From Desulfocapsaceae bacterium (GTDB taxonomy: Bacteria; Desulfobacterota; Desulfobulbia; Desulfobulbales; Desulfocapsaceae): DNA of 46,612 nucleotides. A program made the translations under genes and the position numbers. The notes under the pieces are model-generated. The model did no database searches, was not told the DNA's origin, and saw nothing but the letters and a program-made list of their open reading frames with translations. Where the stretch lies: positions 1 to 46,612 of the forward strand of contig JAUSAB010000033.1 of assembly GCA_030653035.1 (NCBI GenBank), read 5' to 3'. Below are positions 15,866-25,488 of this stretch, piece after piece; the stretch's first letter is position 1; each line of letters opens with the position of its first letter.

Positions 15866-16315
15866 CTACAAAACAACCAGAGTAATCCCACGATTTCCTT
15901 TATTGAGATGAACATTGGTTGCCAATTGCGGAAACCGGCGCAACAGATCCCGGGTCGGCCCTGATTTCGATCTGAAATCTTCGCCAGGAATAAAGGTATT
16001 AATATCCCCATTCCCTTTGAGGTAAGCCAATACCTTCCTGCACTCGGCGCCAATAGCACCGCCCTTGCCACTGGAACCGTAGCCATGAATCACCGTCAGG
16101 ACACGCAGGTTCTGCTGACGGCAGCTCTCGAGCTCCATCTGCAATTTCCGCAACGCGCTCTCAACAAGAGGTTTTCCCAATTCAAGATTGACCACTTTAT
16201 GCAAAACACCGCCAGCAGCAACTGCTTCTGGAGGAAAGTCCTGCTTTCCTCCACAGAATGGACAAATAAGCTGACCGTGAGCAATATCATTGCCGCAGAC
16301 CTGACAAAGAATCAT
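15866..16315 (-). CDS. Zinc-ribbon plus Smr-domain protein
   Basis: This 149-residue protein starts with a zinc ribbon (CxxC at residues 4-7 and 18-21). A small Smr (MutS2 C-terminal-like) domain follows, with VNLELGKP near 45 and the conserved HGYGSSGKGG loop at about 77-86. Smr domains bind or nick DNA or RNA; the usual motif is HGxG. Here the loop is GYGSSGKG, so nuclease activity is uncertain. GGGAG lies 8 bases before ATG 16315 (GTG at 16324 is an alternative). It sits 12 bases after the relA-like gene and is probably co-transcribed with it. Confidence 0.75.
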   Translation of the reverse strand: MILCQVCGNDIAHGQLICPFCGGKQDFPPEAVAAGGVLHKVVNLELGKPLVESALRKLQMELESCRQQNLRVLTVIHGYGSSGKGGAIGAECRKVLAYLKGNGDINTFIPGEDFRSKSGPTRDLLRRFPQLATNVHLNKGNRGITLVVL

Positions 16316-16327
16316 ACTAAGCACTCC

Positions 16328-18505
16328 CTACACCCTTCGCACTGAGATCACCGATTCCAATTGCCGCAGATGTTGCAACAATATCTGCAGATGTTCCAGA
16401 TCGGCAACCTCAAGGGTTATCTGCAATTCAACGATGCCGGTAGGAGTAATCCGCGTGGGAATACCGAGAATATTGGCATCATCAGCATTAATTGCGGCGC
16501 TGATGGTTGCCACAATGCCCCTCCTGTTTTCCGCGCTCACTAGAATCTCCACCCGATGCTGGACACTCTGGGCGCCAGACCAAGACACCGCTATCCAGCG
16601 CTTGGGATCAGTTGTGAGCAGGTTTTCACAGCTTGCCTTGTGCACAGAGATACCACGACCGGTAGTAATAAAGCCAATAATGGCATCACCTGGCACCGGA
16701 TGGCAACACTGACTTATCTTCACGAGCATATCATCAATGCCATCAATACTGATAACGGAATTGCCCCCCTGCCCACCAGCCCTCTGCTGACTCGCCATCA
16801 AGGCGGCTATTTCCTGGGGAGTTGACGCACCAGTTTGCAGCATCTCGTCACGAAATTCAGGAGGCTGCAGCGCCTTGACCAGACCCTGCACCGTCACAAC
16901 TCCATTGCCTACCTTCGCCAGCAGGTCATCCAGGGAATTGCAGCGCAACTCTTTCAAAAGCAATTTAATATGACCACTCTTGACCATCTTTTTCAGGGTG
17001 GTCTCGTACCGCTTCAACTCCCGTTCACAGATCTCCCGACCAAGATGCAAGGCATGCTCTCTCTCTTCCCGGCGCAGCCAGGAACGAATCCGGGATCGGG
17101 CCCGACTGGTCCTGACCAGACCCAGCCACCCCCGACGGGGACGTTGGGTCTTCGAGGTAATAATCTCAACGATATCACCATTCCGCATCTCATACTTTAA
17201 AGGCACCAGACGGTCATTAACCTTAGCCCCCACACAACGATCCCCAACCTCGGTATGGATGGCATACGCAAAGTCAAGGGGACAGCTCCCCAAGGGAAAT
17301 CCCTTAACCTCACCATTTGGGGTCAGGGCGTAGACCTCAGGAGTATAGAGTTCCCCCCGGACACTCTCCAGAAACTCGCGCGGATCTTCAACCTCCTGCA
17401 GCGATTTAACCAGCTTTTTCAACTCCCGGAAGAGCTTGGCATCATTGCCGCCAATCTTCTGCCCTTCTTTATAAGCCCAATGCGCAGCAACACCCTCTTG
17501 GGCGATCCGGTCCATTTTCTCCGTTCGAATCTGCACCTCGATAAAATTATTCTGCGGCCCCAGCACCGTGGTATGCATCGATTGATAGTTATTGGCCTTG
17601 GGAGCAGAAATAAAGTCCTTGACCCGGCCGGGAACAGGCACCCAGTTCTCATGGATCACCCCAAATACGGCGTAACACTCAGCCACCGTATTGACAATGA
17701 TGCGAAAGGCCACGTTGTCATAAACCTGCTCAAAGGTGATCTTCTGGGCCAGAAGTTTTTTATAGATAGAATAAATATGTTTGGGACGGCCAATAATACG
17801 AACCGGAAAAATTTTGTTCTCAGCAAGTTTGTCCTGAATAATATTGATTACTTGCTCAACATACTCCTGTCGTTCCGCAAACGATCGCTCCAGCTTGGCA
17901 CTGAGTTCAAGATACTCCTGAGGATGAAGATAGTGAAAGGACAGATCTTCGAGCTCACGTTTCAACCAGTCAATACCCAGCCTGCTGGCCAGAGGTGCAT
18001 AAAAATCGAGGGTTTCATGCGCCATCTCCCGTCGATAGTCACTGTCCTGCGTCTCAAGGGAACACATATCTTGAAGCCGGTCAGCAAGCTTAACCAGGAG
18101 CACGCGGATATCGGCGGCAATAGCCAATAACATCTTGCGGACATTCTCCGCATGATGCACCAACTGGCTATTATAATGGACGCTGGTAATCCGGGTACAC
18201 CCATCAACGATCTCGGCCACACTCCTGCCAAATTCCTTGCCCAGCTGTTCAAACGTGATCCCCTCCTCGAGGACGCCATGCAACAAACCAGCAAGGACCG
18301 TGTCCAGATCAAGATGCATGGAGGCAAGGGTAGAGGCCACCTCCAGAACATGCTCCAGATACAGTTCACCTGAAAAATGCTTTTTATCCGTGTGCACCTT
18401 GACCGCAAGCTCCCATGCCTTATCAATGGGCTCCAGATCAACATCGTGAAGATATCCCTTAGCAATGGTCTTCAGACCGTTGACGCCCAGCATGGATAGA
18501 GTCAT
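16328..18505 (-). CDS. relA: RelA/SpoT-family (p)ppGpp synthetase with degenerate hydrolase domain
   Basis: This 725-residue protein has the full long-RSH layout: HD domain (about 25-150), synthetase (about 235-350), TGS (about 390-450), zinc-finger/helical region, and ACT (about 650-725). The synthetase is intact, with GRPKHIYSIYKK, YDNVAFRI (Asp263), RVKD (294-297), YQSMHTT and EVQIRT (Glu323). The hydrolase site is not. His52 and Asp142 remain, but the HD pair is His76-Gly77 and the usual HN after ADR is Gln145-Asp146. It should make (p)ppGpp but probably cannot degrade it, like RelA, although the RxKD motif is of the bifunctional type. AGGAG lies 5 bases before the ATG; the proS stop is 8 bases upstream. 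Confidence 0.9.
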   Translation of the reverse strand: MTLSMLGVNGLKTIAKGYLHDVDLEPIDKAWELAVKVHTDKKHFSGELYLEHVLEVASTLASMHLDLDTVLAGLLHGVLEEGITFEQLGKEFGRSVAEIVDGCTRITSVHYNSQLVHHAENVRKMLLAIAADIRVLLVKLADRLQDMCSLETQDSDYRREMAHETLDFYAPLASRLGIDWLKRELEDLSFHYLHPQEYLELSAKLERSFAERQEYVEQVINIIQDKLAENKIFPVRIIGRPKHIYSIYKKLLAQKITFEQVYDNVAFRIIVNTVAECYAVFGVIHENWVPVPGRVKDFISAPKANNYQSMHTTVLGPQNNFIEVQIRTEKMDRIAQEGVAAHWAYKEGQKIGGNDAKLFRELKKLVKSLQEVEDPREFLESVRGELYTPEVYALTPNGEVKGFPLGSCPLDFAYAIHTEVGDRCVGAKVNDRLVPLKYEMRNGDIVEIITSKTQRPRRGWLGLVRTSRARSRIRSWLRREEREHALHLGREICERELKRYETTLKKMVKSGHIKLLLKELRCNSLDDLLAKVGNGVVTVQGLVKALQPPEFRDEMLQTGASTPQEIAALMASQQRAGGQGGNSVISIDGIDDMLVKISQCCHPVPGDAIIGFITTGRGISVHKASCENLLTTDPKRWIAVSWSGAQSVQHRVEILVSAENRRGIVATISAAINADDANILGIPTRITPTGIVELQITLEVADLEHLQILLQHLRQLESVISVRRV

Positions 18506-18513
18506 GGGAACTC

Positions 18514-20247
18514 CTATCGCTCCTGCACTGCGCTGCCAGCCACGGCAATCTGATTCAACAAATAGAGGGCAACCTGATCAGGGACAAGCTCCACAGTCAA
18601 ACCATCTCGACGATGACGGATCTCAACCACGCCTTCTTTGCCTAGGCGAGCGCCGACTGTCACCCTGAAGGGAATACCCAGCAGATCAGCATCCTTGAAC
18701 TTGGCGCCAGGCCGTTCATCACGATCATCAAGAAGCACCTCCACCCCTTGTGCTTGCAACTGCGTGTACAGCAACTCCGCCGCCTCGGTTATCACCGCAT
18801 CCTTGAGACCAAGGTTGAGGATGATCACCTGGGACGGGGCGATGGCTACCGGAAAAATAATCCCGTTCTCGTCATGATTCTGTTCAATGGCCGCAGCAAC
18901 AATACGACTGACGCCGATACCATAACAACCCATGATCATGGGTTTCTCTTGGCCATCCTGATCCTGAAATACGGCCCGCATAGCCGCTGAGTAAACTGTT
19001 CCCAGCTTGAAGATGTGGCCGACCTCAATACCCTCAATCTGACCGAGCTTTCCGCCACAATGCGGACAGGGATCGTCATCTGCTATCTGCCGCAGATCGG
19101 CAATGGCTGCCACCTCAAAATCACGTCCCATATTAACATGCCGCAAATGGTAGTTCTTTTCACCTGCGCCCACCACGAAATTACGCATGGCCGCCACTTC
19201 GTGGTCAGCCACCACCTTTATAGTCAGCCCAATGGGACCAAGATAACCGGTGGGTACACCGGTGATATCAAAAACTTCCTTATCCTCAGCCAATTCCAGA
19301 TCAGCCGCCCCCAACAGGTTTTTGAGTTTTACCTCCTGTACCTCGCGATCACCACGCACCAGGACAGCCACAGGCTGACCATCGCCACCGGTCACCTTGT
19401 AGACCAAGGTCTTGACCAGCTTATCTGCTCCAATACCTAGAAAGTCACAGACAGCTGTAACCTTGCGTTTGCCAGGGGTCTCAACCTTTTCAAGGTCAAG
19501 CATGGGATCTTGGTTCTCCACAGACAGGGCATTGATCGCCGCCTTTTCAACATTGGCCGCATAGTCACAAGATTTGCACACCACTAACGTGTCCTCGCCA
19601 GTCTTAGCCAGGACCATAAACTCGTGGGAAAAACTGCCACCGATGCTGCCGCTATCCGCCTCTACCGCCCGAAACTGCAGGCCGCAACGAGTAAAGATAC
19701 GCTGATAGGCAGCGTACATCTTCTGATACGAAACACTCGCCTGTTCATCATCCACATCAAAAGAATAAGCATCCTTCATGATAAACTCACGACCGCGCAT
19801 GAGTCCGAACCGGGGCCGAATTTCATCACGGAACTTGCTCTGGATCTGATAAAGATTAAGCGGCAGTTGCCGATAGGAGCGGACCTCACCCCGCACCAGG
19901 TCGGTGATCACCTCTTCATGGGTCGGCCCCAGACACGATTCCCGGTCATGCCGGTCTTTGAACCGGAGCAGCTCCGGCCCATACTTCTCATAACGGCCGG
20001 TTTCCCGCCACAGATCAGCCGGCTGGACCATGGGCATCAGCAATTCCTGGGCCCCGGCACGATTCATCTCCTCGCGGACAATCCGTTCCACCTTGCGGAT
20101 GGCGGCCAGGCCAAAGGGCAGATAGGTGTACACCCCTGCCGTCAGTTTACGAATATAGCCTGCCCGCAGCATCAACCGGTGGCTGACCACATCGGCCTCG
20201 GCAGGCGTTTCCTTAAGTGTCGGGACAAAAGTCTGTGAGTAACGCAT
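18514..20247 (-). CDS. proS: Prolyl-tRNA synthetase (bacterial type)
   Basis: This 577-residue class II synthetase charges tRNA-Pro. Motif 1 lies in the first 100 residues ([20 protein letters not shown]), motif 2 near 140-150 ([17 protein letters not shown]) and motif 3 near 450 ([12 protein letters not shown]). The insertion (editing) domain of bacterial ProS lies between motifs 2 and 3 (about 225-400). An anticodon-binding domain ends the protein. An unusual CPHCGGK zinc-ribbon-like motif sits near residue 395. The start directly follows the ispG stop with no gap, so translation is probably coupled. Confidence 0.95.
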   Translation of the reverse strand: MRYSQTFVPTLKETPAEADVVSHRLMLRAGYIRKLTAGVYTYLPFGLAAIRKVERIVREEMNRAGAQELLMPMVQPADLWRETGRYEKYGPELLRFKDRHDRESCLGPTHEEVITDLVRGEVRSYRQLPLNLYQIQSKFRDEIRPRFGLMRGREFIMKDAYSFDVDDEQASVSYQKMYAAYQRIFTRCGLQFRAVEADSGSIGGSFSHEFMVLAKTGEDTLVVCKSCDYAANVEKAAINALSVENQDPMLDLEKVETPGKRKVTAVCDFLGIGADKLVKTLVYKVTGGDGQPVAVLVRGDREVQEVKLKNLLGAADLELAEDKEVFDITGVPTGYLGPIGLTIKVVADHEVAAMRNFVVGAGEKNYHLRHVNMGRDFEVAAIADLRQIADDDPCPHCGGKLGQIEGIEVGHIFKLGTVYSAAMRAVFQDQDGQEKPMIMGCYGIGVSRIVAAAIEQNHDENGIIFPVAIAPSQVIILNLGLKDAVITEAAELLYTQLQAQGVEVLLDDRDERPGAKFKDADLLGIPFRVTVGARLGKEGVVEIRHRRDGLTVELVPDQVALYLLNQIAVAGSAVQER

Positions 20248-21321
20248 CTATATCTCTTCTTCTATGAGTTTCAATTCCTGAAGAAAGACCGCAAGCAGTT
20301 CTTCCTCTTTTACCTTCTTGTAGAGTTTCCCTTTCTTGAAAATAATTCCGACCCCGTTACCACCGGCCACTCCAATATCCGCTTCTTTGGCCTCGCCCGG
20401 GCCATTGACCACGCACCCCATGACCGCCACCTTGATCGGTTTCTTCATGGTCTGCACATAGCGCTCGACCGCCTCGGCCAGGGTAAACAAATCAATCTGG
20501 GTGCGGCCGCAGGTGGGACAGGAGATGAGTTCCGGGCCGCGTTCACGGATTTTCAGCGATCGCAGCAGCTCAAAGCCGACCCGAATCTCTTCCACCGGAT
20601 CGCGGGTCAGGGAAATGCGGAAGGTGTCCCCAATTCCCTGATAGAGCAGGATACCAAGGGCCACGCTGGATTTGACAGTCCCGGCGATAAGCCCACCAGC
20701 CTCAGTGACCCCAAGATGGAGGGGATAGTCGGTTTTTTGGGCCAGGGTTTGGTATCCACTCACCGTGGTCAGGGTATCAGAGGATTTGATGGAGATCTTG
20801 ATTTCATAAAACCCCAGATCTTCCAGCAGACGGACATTACGCAGGGCGCTCTCGATAAGGGCAGTGGGATTCTCCGGGGTGGGATAGCCGTGGATCTTGA
20901 GCAGATCCTTTTCAATGGAGCCGCTATTGACCCCGACTCGGATCGGGACCTGATGGAACTTGGCCGCATCCACGACCCGGGCCAGTTTGGCTGGGCCACC
21001 AAGATTGCCGGGATTGATGCGGATGGCCTGAGCGCCATTTTCCATAGCCGCCACCGCCAGACGATGATCAAAATGGATATCAGCAATCAAGGGGATGGAG
21101 ATCGCCGCCCGAATTTGAGCAAGGGCCGCCGCCGCCTCAAGATCAAGGACTGCCACCCGAATCAACTCACAACCAGCCTGCTCAAGGGCATGGATCTGGG
21201 CAACGGTTGCGGCGACATCACGAGTATCGGTATTGGTCATGGATTGCACCACAATGGGACTGTTGCCGCCCACCGGCACCGTGCCAATCTCTATTTTCCG
21301 GGTCTGCCGCCGCAAAATCAT
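20248..21321 (-). CDS. ispG: 4-hydroxy-3-methylbut-2-enyl diphosphate synthase
   Basis: This 357-residue enzyme (GcpE) carries out the penultimate step of the MEP isoprenoid pathway. The N-terminal TIM barrel shows IVVQSMTNTDTRDV, ADIHFDHRLA and RINPGN. The C-terminal 4Fe-4S domain carries SCPTCGR and MGCVVNGPGEAKEADIG, giving the three cluster Cys. The length is that of the short bacterial form. dxr of the same pathway lies 2 kb upstream in the same direction. Its stop abuts the proS start. Confidence 0.96.
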   Translation of the reverse strand: MILRRQTRKIEIGTVPVGGNSPIVVQSMTNTDTRDVAATVAQIHALEQAGCELIRVAVLDLEAAAALAQIRAAISIPLIADIHFDHRLAVAAMENGAQAIRINPGNLGGPAKLARVVDAAKFHQVPIRVGVNSGSIEKDLLKIHGYPTPENPTALIESALRNVRLLEDLGFYEIKISIKSSDTLTTVSGYQTLAQKTDYPLHLGVTEAGGLIAGTVKSSVALGILLYQGIGDTFRISLTRDPVEEIRVGFELLRSLKIRERGPELISCPTCGRTQIDLFTLAEAVERYVQTMKKPIKVAVMGCVVNGPGEAKEADIGVAGGNGVGIIFKKGKLYKKVKEEELLAVFLQELKLIEEEI

Positions 21322-21435
21322 GATACTTTCCCCTGCTGGTTACGGTTCTCTATCTGCCTGACTCTTACCTAATCCCTAAACCGCTGTAAATAAATAGCAT
21401 GTCCACCTGAATGGCCAGAGCGGCATAAGAAACCG

Positions 21436-21489
21436 GTCGCTGCTGCGCCTTCCTTGGCGCCCACGACACTGGGCCATCCATGGCCTGCG
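21436..21489. repeat. Diverged third copy of the 54-bp tsaB repeat
   Basis: This 54-bp unit differs at 6 positions from the two identical units at 22226-22333. It lies in the 194-base gap between tsaB and ispG, 26 bases past the tsaB stop on the minus strand. It is in the same orientation as the other two copies. Confidence 0.85.
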
Positions 21490-21515
21490 TAACGAAATAG
21501 TTATAAAAAGACAAG

Positions 21516-22343
21516 TTATTTCGTAACGACGCCTAAACTCAACTCTGCATCTGAGGCCCGCACATACAAAGGCGCTGCCGTAGCAAGCTCAAGACACTGA
21601 TCCAGTTGCAGCATCTCCCCTGCCAGCAGGCCAATGGCACTGGCGCACGGATAATGCAATGTCCTGGGGGCACTGACAAACAACGTCCCCAATGCCTCCT
21701 GCCAAAAATCGCCATAGACCATAACGGCGTCGCCAACAAACAATACGGGTTGCTCAATATCAGCTACCAGTCGCTGCGGAGTAATCACCCGAATCGCCCC
21801 AATCCGGCGAGGAATCCCGTGCAGATCAGAACGATAAAAACAGGCATAGACCTCTTTTTTACGGGCATCAAGCACAGCGCAAATCAATTGTTCACCGGTA
21901 CAGTTGAAGGCCAGGGCATCAAGAGTCGAAACTCCCAACAAAGGTTTATGAATGGCCGTGGCCAGTCCCTTGACCGTAGCCATGCCAATCCGCAGCCCGG
22001 TAAAGCTCCCGGGGCCAAGACTAACGGCAAGACCGGCAACAGCCTGCCAATCAGTTTCGGTCTCAGCCAGCAACCAGTCGATGGCCGTCAACAGACGCCG
22101 CGAGTGGGTCACACTACTGTTCAGGGAAAGAGAGGCCACCACCTCCCCACCGATTACACTGCCACGAGTCAAGGCCACCGAACTGCAACTGCTGGCCGTG
22201 TCCAGAGACAGAATCAGGGGTAATTGTCGCTCCTGCGCCGTCCTTGGCACCCGCGACACTGGGCCGTCCTTGGCCTGCGGTCGCTCCTGCGCCGTCCTTG
22301 GCACCCGCGACACTGGGCCGTCCTTGGCCTGCGCACCCTTCAT
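21516..22343 (-). CDS. tsaB: tRNA t6A37 biosynthesis protein TsaB with N-terminal repeat insertion
   Basis: This 275-residue protein is the TsaB (YeaZ) partner of TsaD in the complex that installs t6A37 in tRNAs. The conserved fold starts at about residue 42 (LILSLDTASSCSSVAL) and includes VSLGPGSFTGLRIGMATVKGLA, LLGVSTLDALA and VLDARKKEVYA. Before it, residues 5-40 are two copies of an 18-residue unit (QAKDGPVSRVPRTAQER plus one), encoded by two identical 54-bp repeats. Normal TsaB starts with the SLDTA strand, so the repeats are an in-frame N-terminal extension. The ATG overlaps the rseP stop as ATGA, which forces translation through the repeats unless a later start is used; none is evident. 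Confidence 0.92.
   Translation of the reverse strand: MKGAQAKDGPVSRVPRTAQERPQAKDGPVSRVPRTAQERQLPLILSLDTASSCSSVALTRGSVIGGEVVASLSLNSSVTHSRRLLTAIDWLLAETETDWQAVAGLAVSLGPGSFTGLRIGMATVKGLATAIHKPLLGVSTLDALAFNCTGEQLICAVLDARKKEVYACFYRSDLHGIPRRIGAIRVITPQRLVADIEQPVLFVGDAVMVYGDFWQEALGTLFVSAPRTLHYPCASAIGLLAGEMLQLDQCLELATAAPLYVRASDAELSLGVVTK
22226..22333. repeat. Two identical tandem 54-bp repeats inside the tsaB reading frame
   Basis: Units 22226-22279 and 22280-22333 are identical. Each holds two small hairpins with the same loop on the coding strand (GGCC-AAGGAC-GGCC and GCC-AAGGAC-GGC), giving a REP-like look. The unit length is a multiple of three, so the tsaB frame stays open. A diverged copy lies at 21436-21489. 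Confidence 0.95.
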
Positions 22344-23416
22344 TTGGTAAATATCCGGAACAGATCATTATAAAAAACAAAAAGCATGAGCGAGCCAAGC
22401 AGAGCCATACCAATCTGCTGGGCAACTATCTGTACCCGTTCGGACACAGGTTTACGCCGTACTCCCTCTATACCCAAAAACATGAGATGACCGCCATCAA
22501 GTACCGGAATAGGAAGCAGATTCAGGATACCAAGGTTGACACTGAGCAGCCCCATGAAAAAAACCAGATGAATCCAGCCCGCGGCCATCTGCTGCCCGGC
22601 AAGTTGGGCAATGAGAATAGGGCCGCCCAGTTCGGACATCGGGACCACCCGCTGAATGATCTTCACAAATCCCATGACGGTCAGCGAGATATACATCCAG
22701 GTCTGGACGAATGCTGCCTGGATAGCCGCAACGATCCCCACCTTTTCATAGACCACGGCCTCAGCCTTGACCACCCCGATCATATAACGCTTCTCGGTGA
22801 CCTCGCCAAAGACATTTTTCACGCTGTCAATAGCAGGGGTCACGACAATACTGATCTGTTCCGTCCCGCGTTTAAGCTGGATGGTAAGCGGATTTCCACT
22901 ACTCTCCTTGACACTGTTCAAGATATCAAGCCACCCTTTCATGGGACGTCCATTAATCTGTTCAATGGTATCCCCGGCCAGAAGCCCCGCCTGTGCCGCC
23001 GGTGATTTCTGGCTCACCTGGCCAATGGTGGTCGAATCCTTGGAGTCAGGCACACCAATAGCAATAAAGAGACCACAAAACAAGACCAGGGCAAACAACA
23101 GGTTAAATACAGGCCCGGCCAGGACAATAAAAAAACGTTTCCACACCGACTTATGGGCAAAAGAGCCGTGTTGATCGTCATTGACAACATCCTGTTCGTC
23201 CGGATTTTCTCCAAACATCTTCACATATCCGCCAAGGGGAAAGGCGCTGATCAGATATTCCGTCTCGCCATAGGTTTTGCCGATGAGTTTCGGGCCAAAG
23301 CCCAAAGAAAACTTGAGCACCTTTACCTTGAACAACTTGGCAAAGAGAAAATGGCCCAGCTCATGGACAAAAATAAGCAGGCCAAGGACAATGATAAAAG
23401 AGACCGCAGTATTCAT
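22340..23416 (-). CDS. rseP: Site-2 intramembrane zinc metalloprotease RseP
   Basis: This 358-residue M50B protease has HELGH at residues 18-22 in the first membrane helix. A central PDZ domain (about 110-200, with AGLLAGDTIEQINGRP) follows, and the second metal-ligand motif NLLPIPVLDGGHL lies near 305 in a later helix. Three to four membrane segments are evident. It cleaves membrane-bound anti-sigma factors and remnant signal peptides, after a site-1 cut. It has one PDZ domain where E. coli RseP has two. It sits between dxr (15 bases upstream) and tsaB (4-base overlap). Confidence 0.94.
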   Translation of the reverse strand: MNTAVSFIIVLGLLIFVHELGHFLFAKLFKVKVLKFSLGFGPKLIGKTYGETEYLISAFPLGGYVKMFGENPDEQDVVNDDQHGSFAHKSVWKRFFIVLAGPVFNLLFALVLFCGLFIAIGVPDSKDSTTIGQVSQKSPAAQAGLLAGDTIEQINGRPMKGWLDILNSVKESSGNPLTIQLKRGTEQISIVVTPAIDSVKNVFGEVTEKRYMIGVVKAEAVVYEKVGIVAAIQAAFVQTWMYISLTVMGFVKIIQRVVPMSELGGPILIAQLAGQQMAAGWIHLVFFMGLLSVNLGILNLLPIPVLDGGHLMFLGIEGVRRKPVSERVQIVAQQIGMALLGSLMLFVFYNDLFRIFTK

Positions 23417-23431
23417 TTCCGGAACAGTTCC

Positions 23432-24595
23432 TTATTGGTTAAATTGAGAGACAAGGCGTTCGGCCTCGATTCGGGCGCTGGCATCTGCAGCCAGAATATC
23501 TGCTAAAGAATCTTCACTGCCGCTATGCACCTTCTCCAGGACCCTGGCAACAGTTGCGACAATGCCAGGAAAGGAAATCCTGCCTTCAAGAAAGGCCTCT
23601 ACCGCCACTTCATTAGCACCATTCAGGACCGCAGGCATCACACCCCCCTGCCGCAAGGCGTCAAACGCCAAGGCCAGGGCAGGGAAACGAACATAATCAG
23701 GATCCAGGAATTGCAGATTCCCGCATTGAGAAAGTTGCAGTGGCTTAAGGGCTAAAGGCAGCCGTTTAGGATAGGAAAGGGCGTAGGCAATGGGGATCCG
23801 CATGTCCGGAATCCCCAGTTGGGCCACAACCGAACCATCCTGAAATTCCACCAGAGAATGAACAATAGATTGCGGATGGACTACCACCTCGATAGAATCA
23901 ACTGAAACATCAAATAGCCACCTGGCCTCGATAACCTCAAGCCCTTTATTCATTAGGGTTGCAGAGTCAATAGAAATTTTCCTCCCCATACTCCAGTTTG
24001 GATGGGCAAGGGCTTGCTCCGGGGTAACCTGCTGGAGCTCTTCTGTTTTTTTATGGAGAAACGGACCACCAGAGGCAGTTAGAATAATCTTGGCAACATC
24101 CTCCTTCCGCCCAGCCTCCAAGGCTTGAAAGATAGCACTGTGCTCCGAGTCCACTGGCAAAAGCTGAATCCCTTTGCGCTTGGCAGCAGACATGACCAGT
24201 TTGCCAGCCATGACCAGGGTTTCCTTGTTAGCAAGCCCGATGTCTTTCCCGGCCTCGATTGCCGCCAGAGTTGGCAACAATCCAGCGGCACCGACAATGG
24301 CCGAAATGGTCATGGCAACCACATCAAGGGTTGCCACCCGAACATTACCGTCTGTTCCCCACACAATCCGTCCATGAAAACTCGCAGGCAAAAGAGCCTT
24401 GAGTAAACCGGCATGCTCCTCATCAAACACAGAAACCAGTTCGGGGGAAAATTCCAATACTTGCCTACTTAACAGATCAACATTCCTGCCGGCTGCAAGC
24501 CCGGCTATTTTATACTGACCAGGAAACTGCCTGACCACATCAAGCACCCCCGTGCCAATGGAACCTGTCGATCCTAAAAGTGCCAGAATTTTCAT
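23432..24595 (-). CDS. dxr: 1-deoxy-D-xylulose 5-phosphate reductoisomerase
   Basis: This 387-residue enzyme makes 2-C-methyl-D-erythritol 4-phosphate, the first committed step of the MEP pathway. It shows the NADPH motif LLGSTGSIG at residues 6-14, NKETLVMAG, the active-site [11 protein letters not shown] and a substrate loop region with [27 protein letters not shown]. The length fits the family. Its ATG overlaps the cdsA stop by 4 bases, implying coupled translation. The start of rseP is 15 bases past its stop. Confidence 0.96.
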   Translation of the reverse strand: MKILALLGSTGSIGTGVLDVVRQFPGQYKIAGLAAGRNVDLLSRQVLEFSPELVSVFDEEHAGLLKALLPASFHGRIVWGTDGNVRVATLDVVAMTISAIVGAAGLLPTLAAIEAGKDIGLANKETLVMAGKLVMSAAKRKGIQLLPVDSEHSAIFQALEAGRKEDVAKIILTASGGPFLHKKTEELQQVTPEQALAHPNWSMGRKISIDSATLMNKGLEVIEARWLFDVSVDSIEVVVHPQSIVHSLVEFQDGSVVAQLGIPDMRIPIAYALSYPKRLPLALKPLQLSQCGNLQFLDPDYVRFPALALAFDALRQGGVMPAVLNGANEVAVEAFLEGRISFPGIVATVARVLEKVHSGSEDSLADILAADASARIEAERLVSQFNQ

Positions 24596-25422
24596 GGGCT
24601 CACCATGGAGACACCCTGATACACTAACAACAGGTAATAAAGAACAGGAGCGGCAAAGAGAAGAGAATCCACTCGATCAAGAACGCCCCCATGGGCACCT
24701 AACACTGTCCCGGAATCCTTGGTCCCCGTTGCCCTTTTAATAACTGATTCTGTAAGATCCCCGACAATCCCGACACCAGTCAAAAGAATTGTCGCCGGCA
24801 CCAGGAAAAACCAGCTCACCTGCAACCGCAGCAACAGAGTCATAAGCACCGCCACAACAATACCTGTCACCAGCCCACCGATTGCCCCCTCCACGGTTTT
24901 ATTGGGGCTTACTCGTGGACAGAGCTTGTGTTTCCCGAAGGCTCGACCGCTATAATAAGCACCTGAATCCGACCCGGCAGTAATCGCCGTAAGTACCAGG
25001 ATCCAACTACTTCCTTCAGGTAATTGACGGAGCAATACCAGATGAGCCCCCAAAAATCCGACATAACTCAAGCCAAAAAAAGCACTGCTGAAAAACGATA
25101 ACGCATCTTGCAACTGGCTGTAACGATAAAGGATGTAGGTTGTCAGGAAAAGAAAAGAAAGGACGAGACCACCAGTAAGTCCAAGGGAAGGAACAAACCC
25201 AATACATAAGGTGGGAAGCAGTGCAAGTGCGGCTAAAAAAGCTCGAAAAAAGATACTCTCTTCAGAAAAAGCCATTCTGGCATATTCCTGGGCACCAATC
25301 AAAATCACCAGGGCCATAACCAAAAAAAACAACAGAAAATGGCCATATAGAAGCAAAAACAACCAACAGGCAGCAAGGGCCAGACCTGGAATCAATCGAC
25401 TCATATTTTTTTCTGAAAGCAC
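24592..25422 (-). CDS. cdsA: Phosphatidate cytidylyltransferase
   Basis: This 276-residue, polytopic membrane enzyme converts phosphatidate and CTP to CDP-diacylglycerol for phospholipid synthesis. The C-terminal CdsA signature is present ([36 protein letters not shown] and [19 protein letters not shown]). About seven to eight hydrophobic segments precede or surround it. The start could be GTG at 25422 or ATG at 25404 ([10 protein letters not shown]); neither has a strong ribosome site, and the ATG fits the family better. It follows uppS by 66 bases, a common order. Confidence 0.94.
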   Translation of the reverse strand: MLSEKNMSRLIPGLALAACWLFLLLYGHFLLFFLVMALVILIGAQEYARMAFSEESIFFRAFLAALALLPTLCIGFVPSLGLTGGLVLSFLFLTTYILYRYSQLQDALSFFSSAFFGLSYVGFLGAHLVLLRQLPEGSSWILVLTAITAGSDSGAYYSGRAFGKHKLCPRVSPNKTVEGAIGGLVTGIVVAVLMTLLLRLQVSWFFLVPATILLTGVGIVGDLTESVIKRATGTKDSGTVLGAHGGVLDRVDSLLFAAPVLYYLLLVYQGVSMVSP

Positions 25423-25488
25423 AGACCAGAAGTAGTCAATCCGGCCAGAACTTTCATCCTGGAATGCGCCGGATGTCCGGCATGGCGG

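Noticed and set aside
17255-18130. 291-codon plus-strand reading frame opposite relA
   Set aside because: It is antisense to conserved relA codons, has no ribosome site, and its composition follows the opposite strand. The same applies to long frames opposite rpsB (28511-29344), arnA (3612-4295) and proS (19624-20238).
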